Shown in pieces: positions 1 to 8,145 of a DNA stretch of 43,870 nt (position 1 is its first letter; each line of letters begins with the position of its first letter). The notes beneath the pieces were generated by a model that worked only from the letters and a program-made list of their open reading frames with translations, ran no database searches and was not told where the DNA came from. Made by a program: the position numbers and the translations under genes. Source of the stretch: Hyphomonadaceae bacterium (GTDB lineage: Bacteria; Pseudomonadota; Alphaproteobacteria; Caulobacterales; Hyphomonadaceae). The stretch covers positions 1 to 43,870 of the forward strand of contig JALEGE010000107.1 of the NCBI GenBank assembly GCA_022760335.1. Direction: 5' to 3'.

Positions 1-1861
1 CGACATTCATATTCAACAGGAGATTGCTGTTGGGACGGAACGCAGCTTCCAGATCCGCGCCGATTGTGCGCGTGCTAGCAGCGTTGCGCAGCTTGTTCAC
101 CGTCGTGGGCCCGGTGGAATCCTGCACAAAGACCTGCCGATCCTGATAGTCATAATAAAAGACCGCACCGTTCAGACGCAGCCGGCCATCAAACCACTCG
201 GTCTTCGCACCAGCTTCATAGGCATAGATCTTTTCGGGATCGACCAGATCGGCTTCTGCCGGATCAAACAGGGCTCCACCATTGAACTCACCGCCCCGGA
301 AGCCCGATGAGAAGCTTGAATACAGCAAGACATCTTCATTCAGCCTGTAATCCAGCACCACTCGTCCGCTGAAATCATCCCAATCATCTTTTACAGCCAT
401 GGGATTGATGGTGTTGAAGAGATTACCGCCTGCGGCCGTTTCCGGTGAAACATAGACATAGCTGAGACCGGTTCCGTTATAGACGAAGGCCTCGCCATCG
501 ACCTTGCGGCGGTCATAAGTGTAGCGACCGCCAACAGTCAGCGTGATTGCATCACTCACTGCATAACTGACATCGCCGAACGCCGCCCAGGTAAAGGTGT
601 TCTGCTCGAAGATGGAACCGATCCCCTGAGCCACGGGAACGGGGATCAAGGATCCCGGCCCCAGTGCCTCTGCATTGATGCCGTTCCACTGGTCGACTTC
701 ATCCATGTAGAGATACGCGCCGGTCACCCAGTTCATCGGCCCGTCGCCATGTGAGCTCAGGCGCAGTTCCTGACTGAACATTTCCGCGTCAGTGAGATAG
801 CTGCTGTGAAGGATCGGGCTGGGACTGCTGTCGGTATCTTCAAGCACAAGCCGGCTGGCATCGTCGTAAGAACTGATGCTCGTAAAGGTGATGTCGCCGA
901 AATCCTGCTCCACCTGCAAGGTCAGACCCGTCTGATCCGTCTCCTCGCGCGTTTTGAGATCGGCCGAGGTTTCAGAGTAGCTTGGCGTTTCGACGAAGCC
1001 GAACAAGTCTCCGCACGAGCTGCCAATTTCGGGCATCTCACCGGGCGGGCAAAACAGCCCGATATTCTTGGTCGGCTTCAGTTCGCTCCGGTTGATACCA
1101 TAGCGAAGCGAAGCGCTAATGCGCGTGTCCGGCCCCGGCTCCCAGGCCAGAGTAGCGCGCAATGCCCCAACATCGGTTTCACCCAGACTGTCGAAATTTG
1201 TAGCAGGACCGACATTATCCTGCACACCTTCCCTGTAGCGGTAGTTTCCCGCAATCCGAATGGCCGCATTTGGCCCCAGGGGCGCTTCTACAGCGCCTTG
1301 CGCCTCAGCGAGACCGAAGTCCCCAACCGACGCAATGACATAACCTTCCGCTGGCGCACCCGGGCTCGGCTGGCGGGTGATATAATTGACCAGACCACCT
1401 GTGGTGTTGCGGCCATAGAGCGAGCCTTGAGGACCGCGCAGGGTTTCGACACGCTCAACGTCGAAAATCTGGAAGCCCTGAATGATATTGTTGCCGACAA
1501 TCGCACCATCCAGATAGACACCCACCGGCGTCTGCACCAGCGAGTAGAACTGCGCCGTTCCTATGCCACGAATATAGACGCGCGGCGCCGTGTATCCGAA
1601 GCCTGTCGTCCAGACCATGTTGACGGTCTGCTTCGCGGCCTCGCCGCTACTGGAAACACCGAGCGACTCAAGCTGCTCGCCAGAGTAGGTTGTTATCGAG
1701 GCCGGCACATCCTGCAACGACTGCTCGCGCTTCTGCGCAACGACGATGACATCATCGAGCCTCTGCTCGGCATCCTCAGAGGTGTCCTGTCCCCAGGCCG
1801 GCGGCGCAACCAACGCAACCGCAGCCACACTTAGCATCATCCATCCACGGCGAGTTTTCAT
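1..1861 (-). CDS. TonB-dependent outer-membrane receptor, C-terminus beyond the window
   Basis: This is an active importer in the outer membrane, energised by TonB, for an unknown substrate. The minus frame is open from an ATG at 1861 to the window edge, about 620 residues, and the barrel continues beyond it. Residues 1-25 form a signal peptide ending near AWG-Q. A TonB-box-like stretch (DDVIVVAQKREQSLQDVP) follows near residue 37. The plug carries the family signature RGPQGSLYGRNTTGG near residue 140, and later residues show the alternating pattern of beta-barrel strands. The receptor lies head to tail behind two IclR genes, which suggests it imports the substrate of the neighbouring RidA/amidohydrolase operon; that link is inference. 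A 342-residue antisense reading frame overlaps it and is only a shadow. Confidence 0.9.
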   Translation of the reverse strand, partial: MKTRRGWMMLSVAAVALVAPPAWGQDTSEDAEQRLDDVIVVAQKREQSLQDVPASITTYSGEQLESLGVSSSGEAAKQTVNMVWTTGFGYTAPRVYIRGIGTAQFYSLVQTPVGVYLDGAIVGNNIIQGFQIFDVERVETLRGPQGSLYGRNTTGGLVNYITRQPSPGAPAEGYVIASVGDFGLAEAQGAVEAPLGPNAAIRIAGNYRYREGVQDNVGPATNFDSLGETDVGALRATLAWEPGPDTRISASLRYGINRSELKPTKNIGLFCPPGEMPEIGSSCGDLFGFVETPSYSETSADLKTREETDQTGLTLQVEQDFGDITFTSISSYDDASRLVLEDTDSSPSPILHSSYLTDAEMFSQELRLSSHGDGPMNWVTGAYLYMDEVDQWNGINAEALGPGSLIPVPVAQGIGSIFEQNTFTWAAFGDVSYAVSDAITLTVGGRYTYDRRKVDGEAFVYNGTGLSYVYVSPETAAGGNLFNTINPMAVKDDWDDFSGRVVLDYRLNEDVLLYSSFSSGFRGGEFNGGALFDPAEADLVDPEKIYAYEAGAKTEWFDGRLRLNGAVFYYDYQDRQVFVQDSTGPTTVNKLRNAASTRTIGADLEAAFRPNSNLLLNMNV

Positions 1862-2062
1862 CTCGTCCTCCAATTTGCCAGGCCGATAGCTCAATCTCGA
1901 ATAAACCGTATAACGAAATTTATTTTTGTCTAATGGTTTTATGAAATTTTTAATTCGACCTCGCGAGCGCATAAAAAATGGGCATGCAGGCGCAATCAGC
2001 GGGCCCTGCGCCGCTCATCCGAGGCGATATCGATGCTTTTGGTGCGCGCAGAGGGGCGGGGC

Positions 2063-2884
2063 TCAGCGCCGCGCGGCCGCGCCCTGCTGATCAAGATCCA
2101 TCAGAGACACGCGCTCGGTAATACGCCGCGCGGTTTCTGAAAGGTGCGGAATGAAGAGGCGCTCGACCTCGGCCAATTCCGTCATGCCGATCGCAGCCTG
2201 AGCACTTATGGCTGCAATCGGTTGTTCATCGGCATTGAATATTGGCATCCCAATACTGACCATGCCTGCCGACAGCTCTTCATTGTTGATGGAGTAGCCA
2301 CGCGAGCGGATAAGCTGGAGCTCACGCATGAACTCTTCACGACGCGTAATGGTGTTTGGCGCCAGGCGTTCCCATGCAATAGCCTCCATGACACTCGAAA
2401 GCTCTCCAGGCGGGCAAAATGCCAAATACGCCTTGCCTGAAGACGTGGCATAAATGGGGAACCGGTGGGCGAGCGGGTGCACGAAGCCGGGCCGGACAAA
2501 TGAGAGGATCGATATCGTCTCGGCACCAGCAAAGATGGAGACATAAACCGCCGCATCGAGCGTCTTGTGAAGCTGCCAGGCATCGACCTTGGCCAGCTGT
2601 CCCAATTGCAGACCGAAGCTCCCGCCATATCCCAGATCAAGCGCGCGCAAGGTTAGCCCGAAGAGCCCCTCACTGTCCCTTGCAACATATCCGTCTGCTT
2701 GCAGCGAGGTCAGCACACGCCGTGCAGTGGTTATGGGAATCCCCACCATGCGCGACAGTTCCCGCGGGCTCAAACGTTGAGATGTCCTTGAAAAGGCCGC
2801 CAGGGCAGTCAATCCCCGCGCCAATGCGTCAACCCGATAGCGGTTGCGCTCACGCTTTCCCGACTGCTCGTTATTATTCACCAT
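2063..2884 (-). CDS. IclR-family transcriptional regulator A
   Basis: This 273-residue DNA-binding regulator has an N-terminal winged helix (about residues 15-80, with LSPRELSRMVGIPITTARRVLTSL as the recognition helices) and a C-terminal IclR effector-binding domain (about 95-260, containing YATSSGKAYLAF and SIGMPIF). The layout matches the PcaR/PobR branch, whose members often respond to aromatic or ring-cleavage acids. Its ATG overlaps the end of the upstream IclR gene by 7 bases, so the two are translationally coupled. Likely targets are the TonB receptor on its left and the divergent RidA operon. The effector cannot be read from the sequence. Confidence 0.9.
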   Translation of the reverse strand: MVNNNEQSGKRERNRYRVDALARGLTALAAFSRTSQRLSPRELSRMVGIPITTARRVLTSLQADGYVARDSEGLFGLTLRALDLGYGGSFGLQLGQLAKVDAWQLHKTLDAAVYVSIFAGAETISILSFVRPGFVHPLAHRFPIYATSSGKAYLAFCPPGELSSVMEAIAWERLAPNTITRREEFMRELQLIRSRGYSINNEELSAGMVSIGMPIFNADEQPIAAISAQAAIGMTELAEVERLFIPHLSETARRITERVSLMDLDQQGAAARR

Positions 2885-3594
2885 GCGTCATTCAGAGTTC
2901 TGGTCTGCACGGAAATATTCTCCGCAGCCTTTTGCAGATCCGGCACTGCACGCAGCAGTGTCTCTTCATCCGTGCCCGCACGGTATAGACGCGACCAGGA
3001 TAGCGCCGCCAATAGCCCATCCTCGCCCATTACGGGTACGGCTACCGTGTGCAGCTTCGCAACCAGCGTATCGATCGCACAGGCATATGCCTCGCCGGAG
3101 CCAGACAGCCAACCGCCAGCCAAACGGCCAGCACATAAAGTATCCGCCTGATAGCGCGCGCCTTGAAACAGGCGAGATGCAGACAGCTCGCCCGTCGCTC
3201 GGCTGGCAACCAGGAACACGCTGTCATCATAGCGCACCCACAAACCGACAAGCCCGGGACGGGATTGACTGAGATGCTCAAGCTCTGGAACGCAAGCCTG
3301 CACCAGTATTGAATTGTGCAAGGTGACCGACCCCAGCCGCAGTGCGCCAAGTGATGCGCGATACTTGCCCGTTGTCGGATCTTCCTCGAGGAAATCCAGC
3401 TCGCACAATGTACTCACAAGTCTCAAACTTGTTGAGGGGACACGCCCTGTTAGCCGCACAATTTCGGTCAGGCTCAGCGACGGGCGATCCGCCGAAAACA
3501 GTCTCAATATCTCCAACCCGCTGGTCAGCGCCTCAATCCGTTGATCATCGCCAGGACTGTCTGATTTTGGGGATGGAGGGCGTCCTCGCGGCAT
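2878..3594 (-). CDS. IclR-family transcriptional regulator B
   Basis: This 238-residue protein is the first gene of a tandem IclR pair. Residues 18-80 form the winged helix (EALTSGLEILRLF, then SLTEIVRLTGRVPSTSLRLV). Residues 95-230 are a degenerate IclR effector domain, shorter and more divergent than in regulator A. The N-terminus is a short basic, proline-rich tail (MPRGRPPSPKSD) common in this family. It is transcribed away from the RidA/amidohydrolase operon, the usual place for a regulator of a divergent catabolic operon. Two different IclR proteins in one transcript could form heteromers or read two signals, but nothing in the sequence decides this. Confidence 0.85.
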   Translation of the reverse strand: MPRGRPPSPKSDSPGDDQRIEALTSGLEILRLFSADRPSLSLTEIVRLTGRVPSTSLRLVSTLCELDFLEEDPTTGKYRASLGALRLGSVTLHNSILVQACVPELEHLSQSRPGLVGLWVRYDDSVFLVASRATGELSASRLFQGARYQADTLCAGRLAGGWLSGSGEAYACAIDTLVAKLHTVAVPVMGEDGLLAALSWSRLYRAGTDEETLLRAVPDLQKAAENISVQTRTLNDAW

Positions 3595-3931
3595 CCTCGG
3601 TCACTCTTTATACTGAAAACGTCTTTCGCACTCCGTTAGCGCGCCCATACCCTGCAGTACAAGCAGAAAGACCTTATGCTAGGAAATATTGTGATTTCGG
3701 CATCTGACAGCCTCACTGGCGCCATCCAGGCGACCTCACAGCAAGAATCTCCCCCCGGAGCCAGCCCTCACTGCGCGTTCAGAGAAATAGACTAACAAAA
3801 ACCGGGCAGTACATACACTGCGTCAATGAATTCCGAGCGCCCAAGCCTACCGGGTGAAGCCGATTGACAGCTCATGATGAAGGCATTAACACCGTTAAAT
3901 AGAAAATATTTTCATCTAATGGACCAATCTG
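3595..3931. promoter_or_regulatory. Divergent promoter region between the IclR pair and the RidA operon
   Basis: This gene-free stretch of 337 bases separates two divergent transcripts and must hold both promoters. I see two GAAAT-type inverted repeats of the style bound by IclR proteins. One is the perfect 12-base palindrome at 3902-3913. The other is a looser pair, GAAAT at 3683-3687 and ATTTC at 3694-3698, separated by six bases. No small reading frame with a convincing ribosome-binding site was found. Exact -10 and -35 elements could not be assigned with confidence. Confidence 0.5.
3902..3913. promoter_or_regulatory. Candidate IclR operator, perfect palindrome
   Basis: GAAAATATTTTC is a perfect 12-base palindrome in an AT-rich context, 18 bases before the RidA-gene start. 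IclR-family operators such as that of E. coli IclR centre on GGAAAT-ATTTCC type palindromes, so the resemblance is good. Its position close to the start codon would suit repression of the ridA-amidohydrolase-tauE operon. Binding is inferred. Confidence 0.45.
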
Positions 3932-5290
3932 ATGCACGCCAAGGAAACCCGGCTTTGCTGCCCAACGGGCACCGCAGGCCCATTTGTCTTCACCGCGGCC
4001 ATAACCCCTCATCGGGCCGAAACAGGCAGCATCGTAAGAATGATGGAAGATCTGGCCTCCCCACTTCCCGCGATGGGTGTTCCATTTGTTGATATCGCCC
4101 TGGCATCACACCTGGCCCAGACAGCACAGTGTATGACCAACCTGGCCCAGACGCTTAAGACGGCCGGGACATCCCTGGACCGATTGGTCCATCTTCGTGT
4201 TCTTGTGACAGATCCGCTTAGCGAAGGGCCGGTTCTGGGGCTGATCCTTACCCTTCTGCCCGCCGTACGACCGGCCGTTTCCATCGTGGTTGTGGACGGC
4301 ACAGAGCTCGATCCGCGCATCCTTGTTCAGATCGACGCCGTTGCACTGTCAGGCGAGGCTGAGGACGAGATTGTCGAAATTCCCGCCTCACCAACGCATG
4401 GGCTGCCCGTCGGGTTTCCTGCCGCTGTACGTGTTGGCAACTGGTGCTTCACATCAATGATCCTTGCGCTGGACTCCAATGGGGTCCCGGTTGCCTCCAT
4501 GGCCCAACTTGATGCGGGCGCGCGCGATATACTCCCCGATCCCGTCATCCCGGTTGCGCCATCATTAACCTCTTACATCGCCCAGCACGCCGCCTGTTTT
4601 AGCGCGACATCCGCAATTGTTGAGGCGGCAGGACTAGAGACTGGGGACATCGTCTATGTCGGCGAATTCTATGCCGGACTGGACATGGCGGGAACAATTC
4701 TAGGATGCGCCTCGGGCATGGCGACCCAGTTGAGCCCCTACTGCCTGTCTTCATTCATTCAGGGGCGCCTGCGACACCCGCTCGCCAGAGCCTGCAGCCG
4801 GGTGATCGCATATGCCGGCTCATCGCGTGAGACCCCCAATATTCAAGCCAGCGCACTTGCTCCGGTCTATGCCGATGCCGTGCCCGCTGGCGGGCTGCTG
4901 TTTACATCCGGGGAAGTGCCGATTGACGTAGAAAAAGTGCGCGCCCTCGCCGAGGCAGGCGATATGTCAGCAGAGTTCAATGGCACAGATATGGGGCGCT
5001 GGCACGGCCCACAGCCCGCCCTGGCACAGGCACGATTCATCTATGCATCACTGGCTGAAACTCTGGCAGAGAATGGCTGCACTGTGGACGATGTCGCGCA
5101 TCAGACGGTTTATCTGACCCATCCGAGCGACGCCCCGCAGATCGATCTGGCCTATCAGCTTGCGTTCGGGGGGCCACTGCCACCGACCACCTTCCTGCCA
5201 ATTGCTGCATGTTCGCCCGCCAAGACAAGCCGGCTTGAGATTGAGTTCGTGGCCGCAATTCCCTCCCCAGAGGTAAACGATGAAAATTGA
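3932..5290 (+). CDS. Triple RidA/YjgF-domain protein
   Basis: This 452-residue protein appears to be three RidA-like (YjgF/YER057c) domains in one chain: roughly residues 12-138, 160-300 and 312-446. RidA proteins are usually about 130 residues and act as homotrimers. They hydrolyse imines and enamines, and some relatives are 2-aminomuconate deaminases. Domain 1 ends in ILVQIDAVAL and domain 3 in PPTTFLPIAACSPA followed by RLEIEFVAAI, both typical RidA C-terminal strands. The middle domain is the most divergent. I could not place the catalytic arginine of E. coli RidA with certainty in any domain. The gene heads an operon and overlaps the next gene by 11 bases. No strong ribosome-binding site precedes the ATG, so the start is the least certain part. 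Confidence 0.75.
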   Translation: MHAKETRLCCPTGTAGPFVFTAAITPHRAETGSIVRMMEDLASPLPAMGVPFVDIALASHLAQTAQCMTNLAQTLKTAGTSLDRLVHLRVLVTDPLSEGPVLGLILTLLPAVRPAVSIVVVDGTELDPRILVQIDAVALSGEAEDEIVEIPASPTHGLPVGFPAAVRVGNWCFTSMILALDSNGVPVASMAQLDAGARDILPDPVIPVAPSLTSYIAQHAACFSATSAIVEAAGLETGDIVYVGEFYAGLDMAGTILGCASGMATQLSPYCLSSFIQGRLRHPLARACSRVIAYAGSSRETPNIQASALAPVYADAVPAGGLLFTSGEVPIDVEKVRALAEAGDMSAEFNGTDMGRWHGPQPALAQARFIYASLAETLAENGCTVDDVAHQTVYLTHPSDAPQIDLAYQLAFGGPLPPTTFLPIAACSPAKTSRLEIEFVAAIPSPEVNDEN

Positions 5291-6269
5291 CATCCACTCC
5301 CACGTTCTACCGCGTATCATCCTGGAAGCGCTTGCGGATAATCCCTCCAAGTCGCCATTTCCTGTAGCGCGCGCAGACGATGGCTATACGATCACTGGAT
5401 ATGGCCGCATCGAGCCGGGCATGTATGATCTCGACTTGCGCTGCTCCGCGCTGGATGATGCCGGGATTGCACGCCAATATTTTGCCCCACCCCCGCCGAT
5501 CCTGTCGCACTACAGCCATGCGATCCCGGCTGAATTTGCAACCGTGTTGAACACGGCCAATGCCGCAGTGACGCAGACAACCAATAGCCGGCTTATCGCG
5601 CTGGCCACGCCCGCGCTGGCTGACCCGGCGGAGACTGCCCCCCTCCTTGAACGCGCAGTGGGCGAGTTTGGCTTTCCCGGCGTTGCACTGCCCACCTCCG
5701 CAGGCGCGCGCGACTTCGACGATCCTGCCTTTGAGCCAATGTGGTCCGTGATCGAACGCCTGGGCCTGACTGTCTTCATGCACGCCACCTCGCGCGCCGA
5801 TCATCCCGCCGCTGGCAACTTCAATCTTGGTCTCCTTGTGTCCTGGCCAACCGAGGTCACCTACGCTGCTTCCCGGCTTATTTTCTCTGGTGTGATGGAA
5901 CGTCATCCGGACTTGAAGATCATCCTGTCGCATGGCGGAGGCACACTTCCGGCCCTGATCCAGAGACTTGATTTGGGATACCATGCGCCGGATTACGAGC
6001 ATGATCCGGAATGCTCCGAGCACATCGCTGCACCACCGAGCCGCTATCTTCGAAACTTTCACTTTGACACCGTTGTTGGTGGCGGGCCGGCCCTGCGCGC
6101 GCTGATCGACTCGGTTGGATACGCCAACATCGTGTTTGGCACCGACTATCCCTATGAGGTCGGCGATGCGGATGGATCGCGCGCCAGCGCCATTATTGAC
6201 GATCTGCCAGTCGATATCCGCGAAGCCATTTATCGAAACAACGCAGCGCGCCTGTTCCCACAGAATTGA
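5280..6269 (+). CDS. Amidohydrolase of the ACMSD (aminocarboxymuconate-semialdehyde decarboxylase) type
   Basis: This 329-residue metal-dependent TIM-barrel enzyme belongs to amidohydrolase family 2. The N-terminal HxH zinc site is IDIHSH (H6, H8). Further expected ligands are the histidine in FMHATS (about residue 168), the histidine in LSHGGG (about 218) and the aspartate in FGTDYPYE (about 289). Family members decarboxylate or hydrolyse acids such as 2-amino-3-carboxymuconate semialdehyde, 5-carboxyvanillate or gamma-resorcylate. A ribosome-binding site, AGAGG, lies just before the ATG. Overlap with the RidA gene shows tight coupling. Pairing with a RidA protein recalls aminomuconate chemistry, but no ring-cleavage dioxygenase is nearby, so the substrate remains open. 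Confidence 0.8.
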   Translation: MKIDIHSHVLPRIILEALADNPSKSPFPVARADDGYTITGYGRIEPGMYDLDLRCSALDDAGIARQYFAPPPPILSHYSHAIPAEFATVLNTANAAVTQTTNSRLIALATPALADPAETAPLLERAVGEFGFPGVALPTSAGARDFDDPAFEPMWSVIERLGLTVFMHATSRADHPAAGNFNLGLLVSWPTEVTYAASRLIFSGVMERHPDLKIILSHGGGTLPALIQRLDLGYHAPDYEHDPECSEHIAAPPSRYLRNFHFDTVVGGGPALRALIDSVGYANIVFGTDYPYEVGDADGSRASAIIDDLPVDIREAIYRNNAARLFPQN

Positions 6270-6279
6270 AGTAACAAAA

Positions 6280-7110
6280 ATGGAAACTCAAGACATATCG
6301 TCCCTGGTAATCTTTGCCATGGCCTTGATTGCAGTGGGCGCTGGCGCCGGGCTGGTTGCCGGATTACTTGGCGTGGGCGGCGGCATCGTGATTGTGCCTC
6401 TGCTGTTTCAAGTGCTCACAATGCTGGGCATCGAACTAGGTACAGCGATGCATGTCGCTGTTGGCACTTCACTGGCCACAATCGTCATCAATGGAATGTC
6501 CTCGGCACGGGCGCACTATCGAAAAGGGTCTGTCGATACAGCCCTTCTGCGCAGCTGGGGCCCAGCAATTGCCGTCGGCGCCATCACGGGGGCGGCATTT
6601 GCCGGACTTACGCGCGGAACCCTGCTCTCTGCACTTTTCGCCTGCGTCGCGCTTTGCGTTGCAGTCTACATGTTCTGGTCACGCGAAAGCACGCGCGAGA
6701 CAGCTGCCGCGCCGAGCGGGCTCGCCGGGACCGGTATTGCCGGATGTGTCGGACTATTATCCTCCATGATCGGCATCGGCGGCGGGACACTCATGGTTCC
6801 CATCCTTTCTGCATCCGGATATCCGATACGGCGCGCGGTTGGAACGGCGTCGGCCGTGGGCCTGATCATAGCCATTCCCGCAAGCCTGGCCTTTGTCATA
6901 ACAGGCTGGGGCACGCCAGACCGCCCACCTTTTTCCCTTGGCAACGTCAACATAGTCGCCATTGCGTGCATCGCACCGCTGGGGGTCCTGTTTGCACCCA
7001 TTGGTGCCCGGATTGCCCATGGGTTACCACCGCGCCTGTTGCGGTGGGTTTTCGCCCTCTTCCTGGTCATTTCAGCAACGCGAATGCTTTACGCCGCGCT
7101 GAGTGGCTAA
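6280..7110 (+). CDS. TauE/SafE-family anion exporter
   Basis: This is an inner-membrane protein of 276 residues with about eight hydrophobic helices. It carries the duplicated glycine-rich family motif: AGLLGVGGGIVIVPLL near residues 25-45 and SSMIGIGGGTLMVPIL in the second half. TauE/SafE proteins export or take up small anions such as sulfite, sulfoacetate or organic acids. I chose the METQDISS start at 6280, ten bases after the amidohydrolase stop; the longer frame to 6115 lies inside the previous gene. As the third gene of the operon it probably moves a substrate or product of the RidA/amidohydrolase steps. A sulfonated substrate is possible but unproven. Confidence 0.85.
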   Translation: METQDISSLVIFAMALIAVGAGAGLVAGLLGVGGGIVIVPLLFQVLTMLGIELGTAMHVAVGTSLATIVINGMSSARAHYRKGSVDTALLRSWGPAIAVGAITGAAFAGLTRGTLLSALFACVALCVAVYMFWSRESTRETAAAPSGLAGTGIAGCVGLLSSMIGIGGGTLMVPILSASGYPIRRAVGTASAVGLIIAIPASLAFVITGWGTPDRPPFSLGNVNIVAIACIAPLGVLFAPIGARIAHGLPPRLLRWVFALFLVISATRMLYAALSG

Positions 7111-7151
7111 GTCACTCGCTTGACCAAGACCGGAGATGCACACTCCGGGAT

Positions 7152-8090
7152 CTACTTGATGGCGTATGGATTGATAGGCGAGCCTACGGCGCCAGTGATT
7201 GGCAGGGGCGGCGCAACGAACATGAACTCATATATGCCGTCACCTGCGCAGTCTTCAGCGAGGTCTTCCAGGTCAAATATCTCACCGATATGCAGCCCCA
7301 TATTCGGCAAAACGACCTGGTGCAGAGGTTGGAAGCTGCCGGGCAGCTCATTGGGGCGCACCTCAAAGCCCCAAGTGTCCGTCGCGATTGCTGCGAGTTC
7401 GTTTCGGAAAAGCCAATCGGCAGAGTAGAATGAGAGCCCTGGCGCATCACCGCCAGCATATGCCCCCCATCCATTGGCCTTGCAGTGACCCATCTGTCCC
7501 GTTCTCACAAGAACGAAATCACCTGATTGAATATTCGAGCTTTGCCCCTGCGCAGCAACACATGCCTCAAGGTCTTCCTCGGTGATGGCATAGCCAGGAG
7601 CCAGAGACTCAACACCCTTCGATCTTGCGATGTCGAGCAGAATCCCTCGCCCGACAAAATTGTTGGACACCTTCTCAATGCCATTCTTGGCAGCACCTAA
7701 AGAAGATACAACACTGGCATCGTGACCATTATAGGCCTTGCCGCGATCAAATGCATGCGAGAGCGCGTCCCACTGGGTCGCACATTGCAGGGGCATGAAA
7801 ATAGTGTCGTCAGAGAAACCAATACCATGCGGAAGAGGCAGCGTATCGCATCCATCAAAGGTCATGCTGTGCATGGGATTGATGCGGCCATTCTCCCCGG
7901 TTTGAGGACCATTGTGATCAAAAGGTATCGCCAGCGCAAAGGTTTTGCCCTGCTTCACAAGGCCTGCAGCTTTGACAATCATTTCCGGTGACACGAAATT
8001 CAGTGTGCCGCGCTCGTCCGCCTCTCCCCATCTGCCCCAGTTTCTGTATTTTTCAGCTGCGGCGACGATTTCATCTTCGGTCTGTTTCAC
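7152..8090 (-). CDS. Cyclase-family (kynurenine-formamidase-like) hydrolase
   Basis: This 312-residue protein belongs to the PF04199 cyclase family, whose members are metal-dependent hydrolases including bacterial kynurenine formamidase and isatin hydrolase. Conserved stretches include YRNWGRWGEADERGTLNFV at the N-terminus and the metal-site region QCATQWDALSH near residues 100-112. The kynurenine formamidase signature is HxGTHxDxPxH, so this branch has Q and A in place of the first H and the G. Frame extends to a TTG at 8186 inside the previous gene; I prefer the GTG at 8090, which has AGG about 8 bases ahead and fits the family N-terminus. It is the last gene of the TetR/decarboxylase-like operon. 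It may open a lactone, ester or amide ring. Confidence 0.8.
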   Translation of the reverse strand: MKQTEDEIVAAAEKYRNWGRWGEADERGTLNFVSPEMIVKAAGLVKQGKTFALAIPFDHNGPQTGENGRINPMHSMTFDGCDTLPLPHGIGFSDDTIFMPLQCATQWDALSHAFDRGKAYNGHDASVVSSLGAAKNGIEKVSNNFVGRGILLDIARSKGVESLAPGYAITEEDLEACVAAQGQSSNIQSGDFVLVRTGQMGHCKANGWGAYAGGDAPGLSFYSADWLFRNELAAIATDTWGFEVRPNELPGSFQPLHQVVLPNMGLHIGEIFDLEDLAEDCAGDGIYEFMFVAPPLPITGAVGSPINPYAIK

Positions 8091-8145
8091 GGTAGATACC
8101 TGTTCTGATCGTGTTGTAAGATTGGCCTCATGGGCGCGGATCGCG

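Noticed and set aside
806-1834. Plus-strand open frame of 342 codons over the first TonB receptor
   Set aside because: The minus strand gives a signal peptide, TonB box and plug motifs in a continuous frame; the plus-strand product has no family features.
5307-6062. Minus-strand open frame of 251 codons over the amidohydrolase
   Set aside because: The plus strand carries all amidohydrolase metal ligands; the antisense product is cysteine- and arginine-rich with no recognisable motif.
7130-7148. Small hairpin (CCGGAG/CTCCGG) between the convergent TauE and cyclase genes as a bidirectional terminator
   Set aside because: Six base pairs and no T-run on either strand are too weak to call a terminator.
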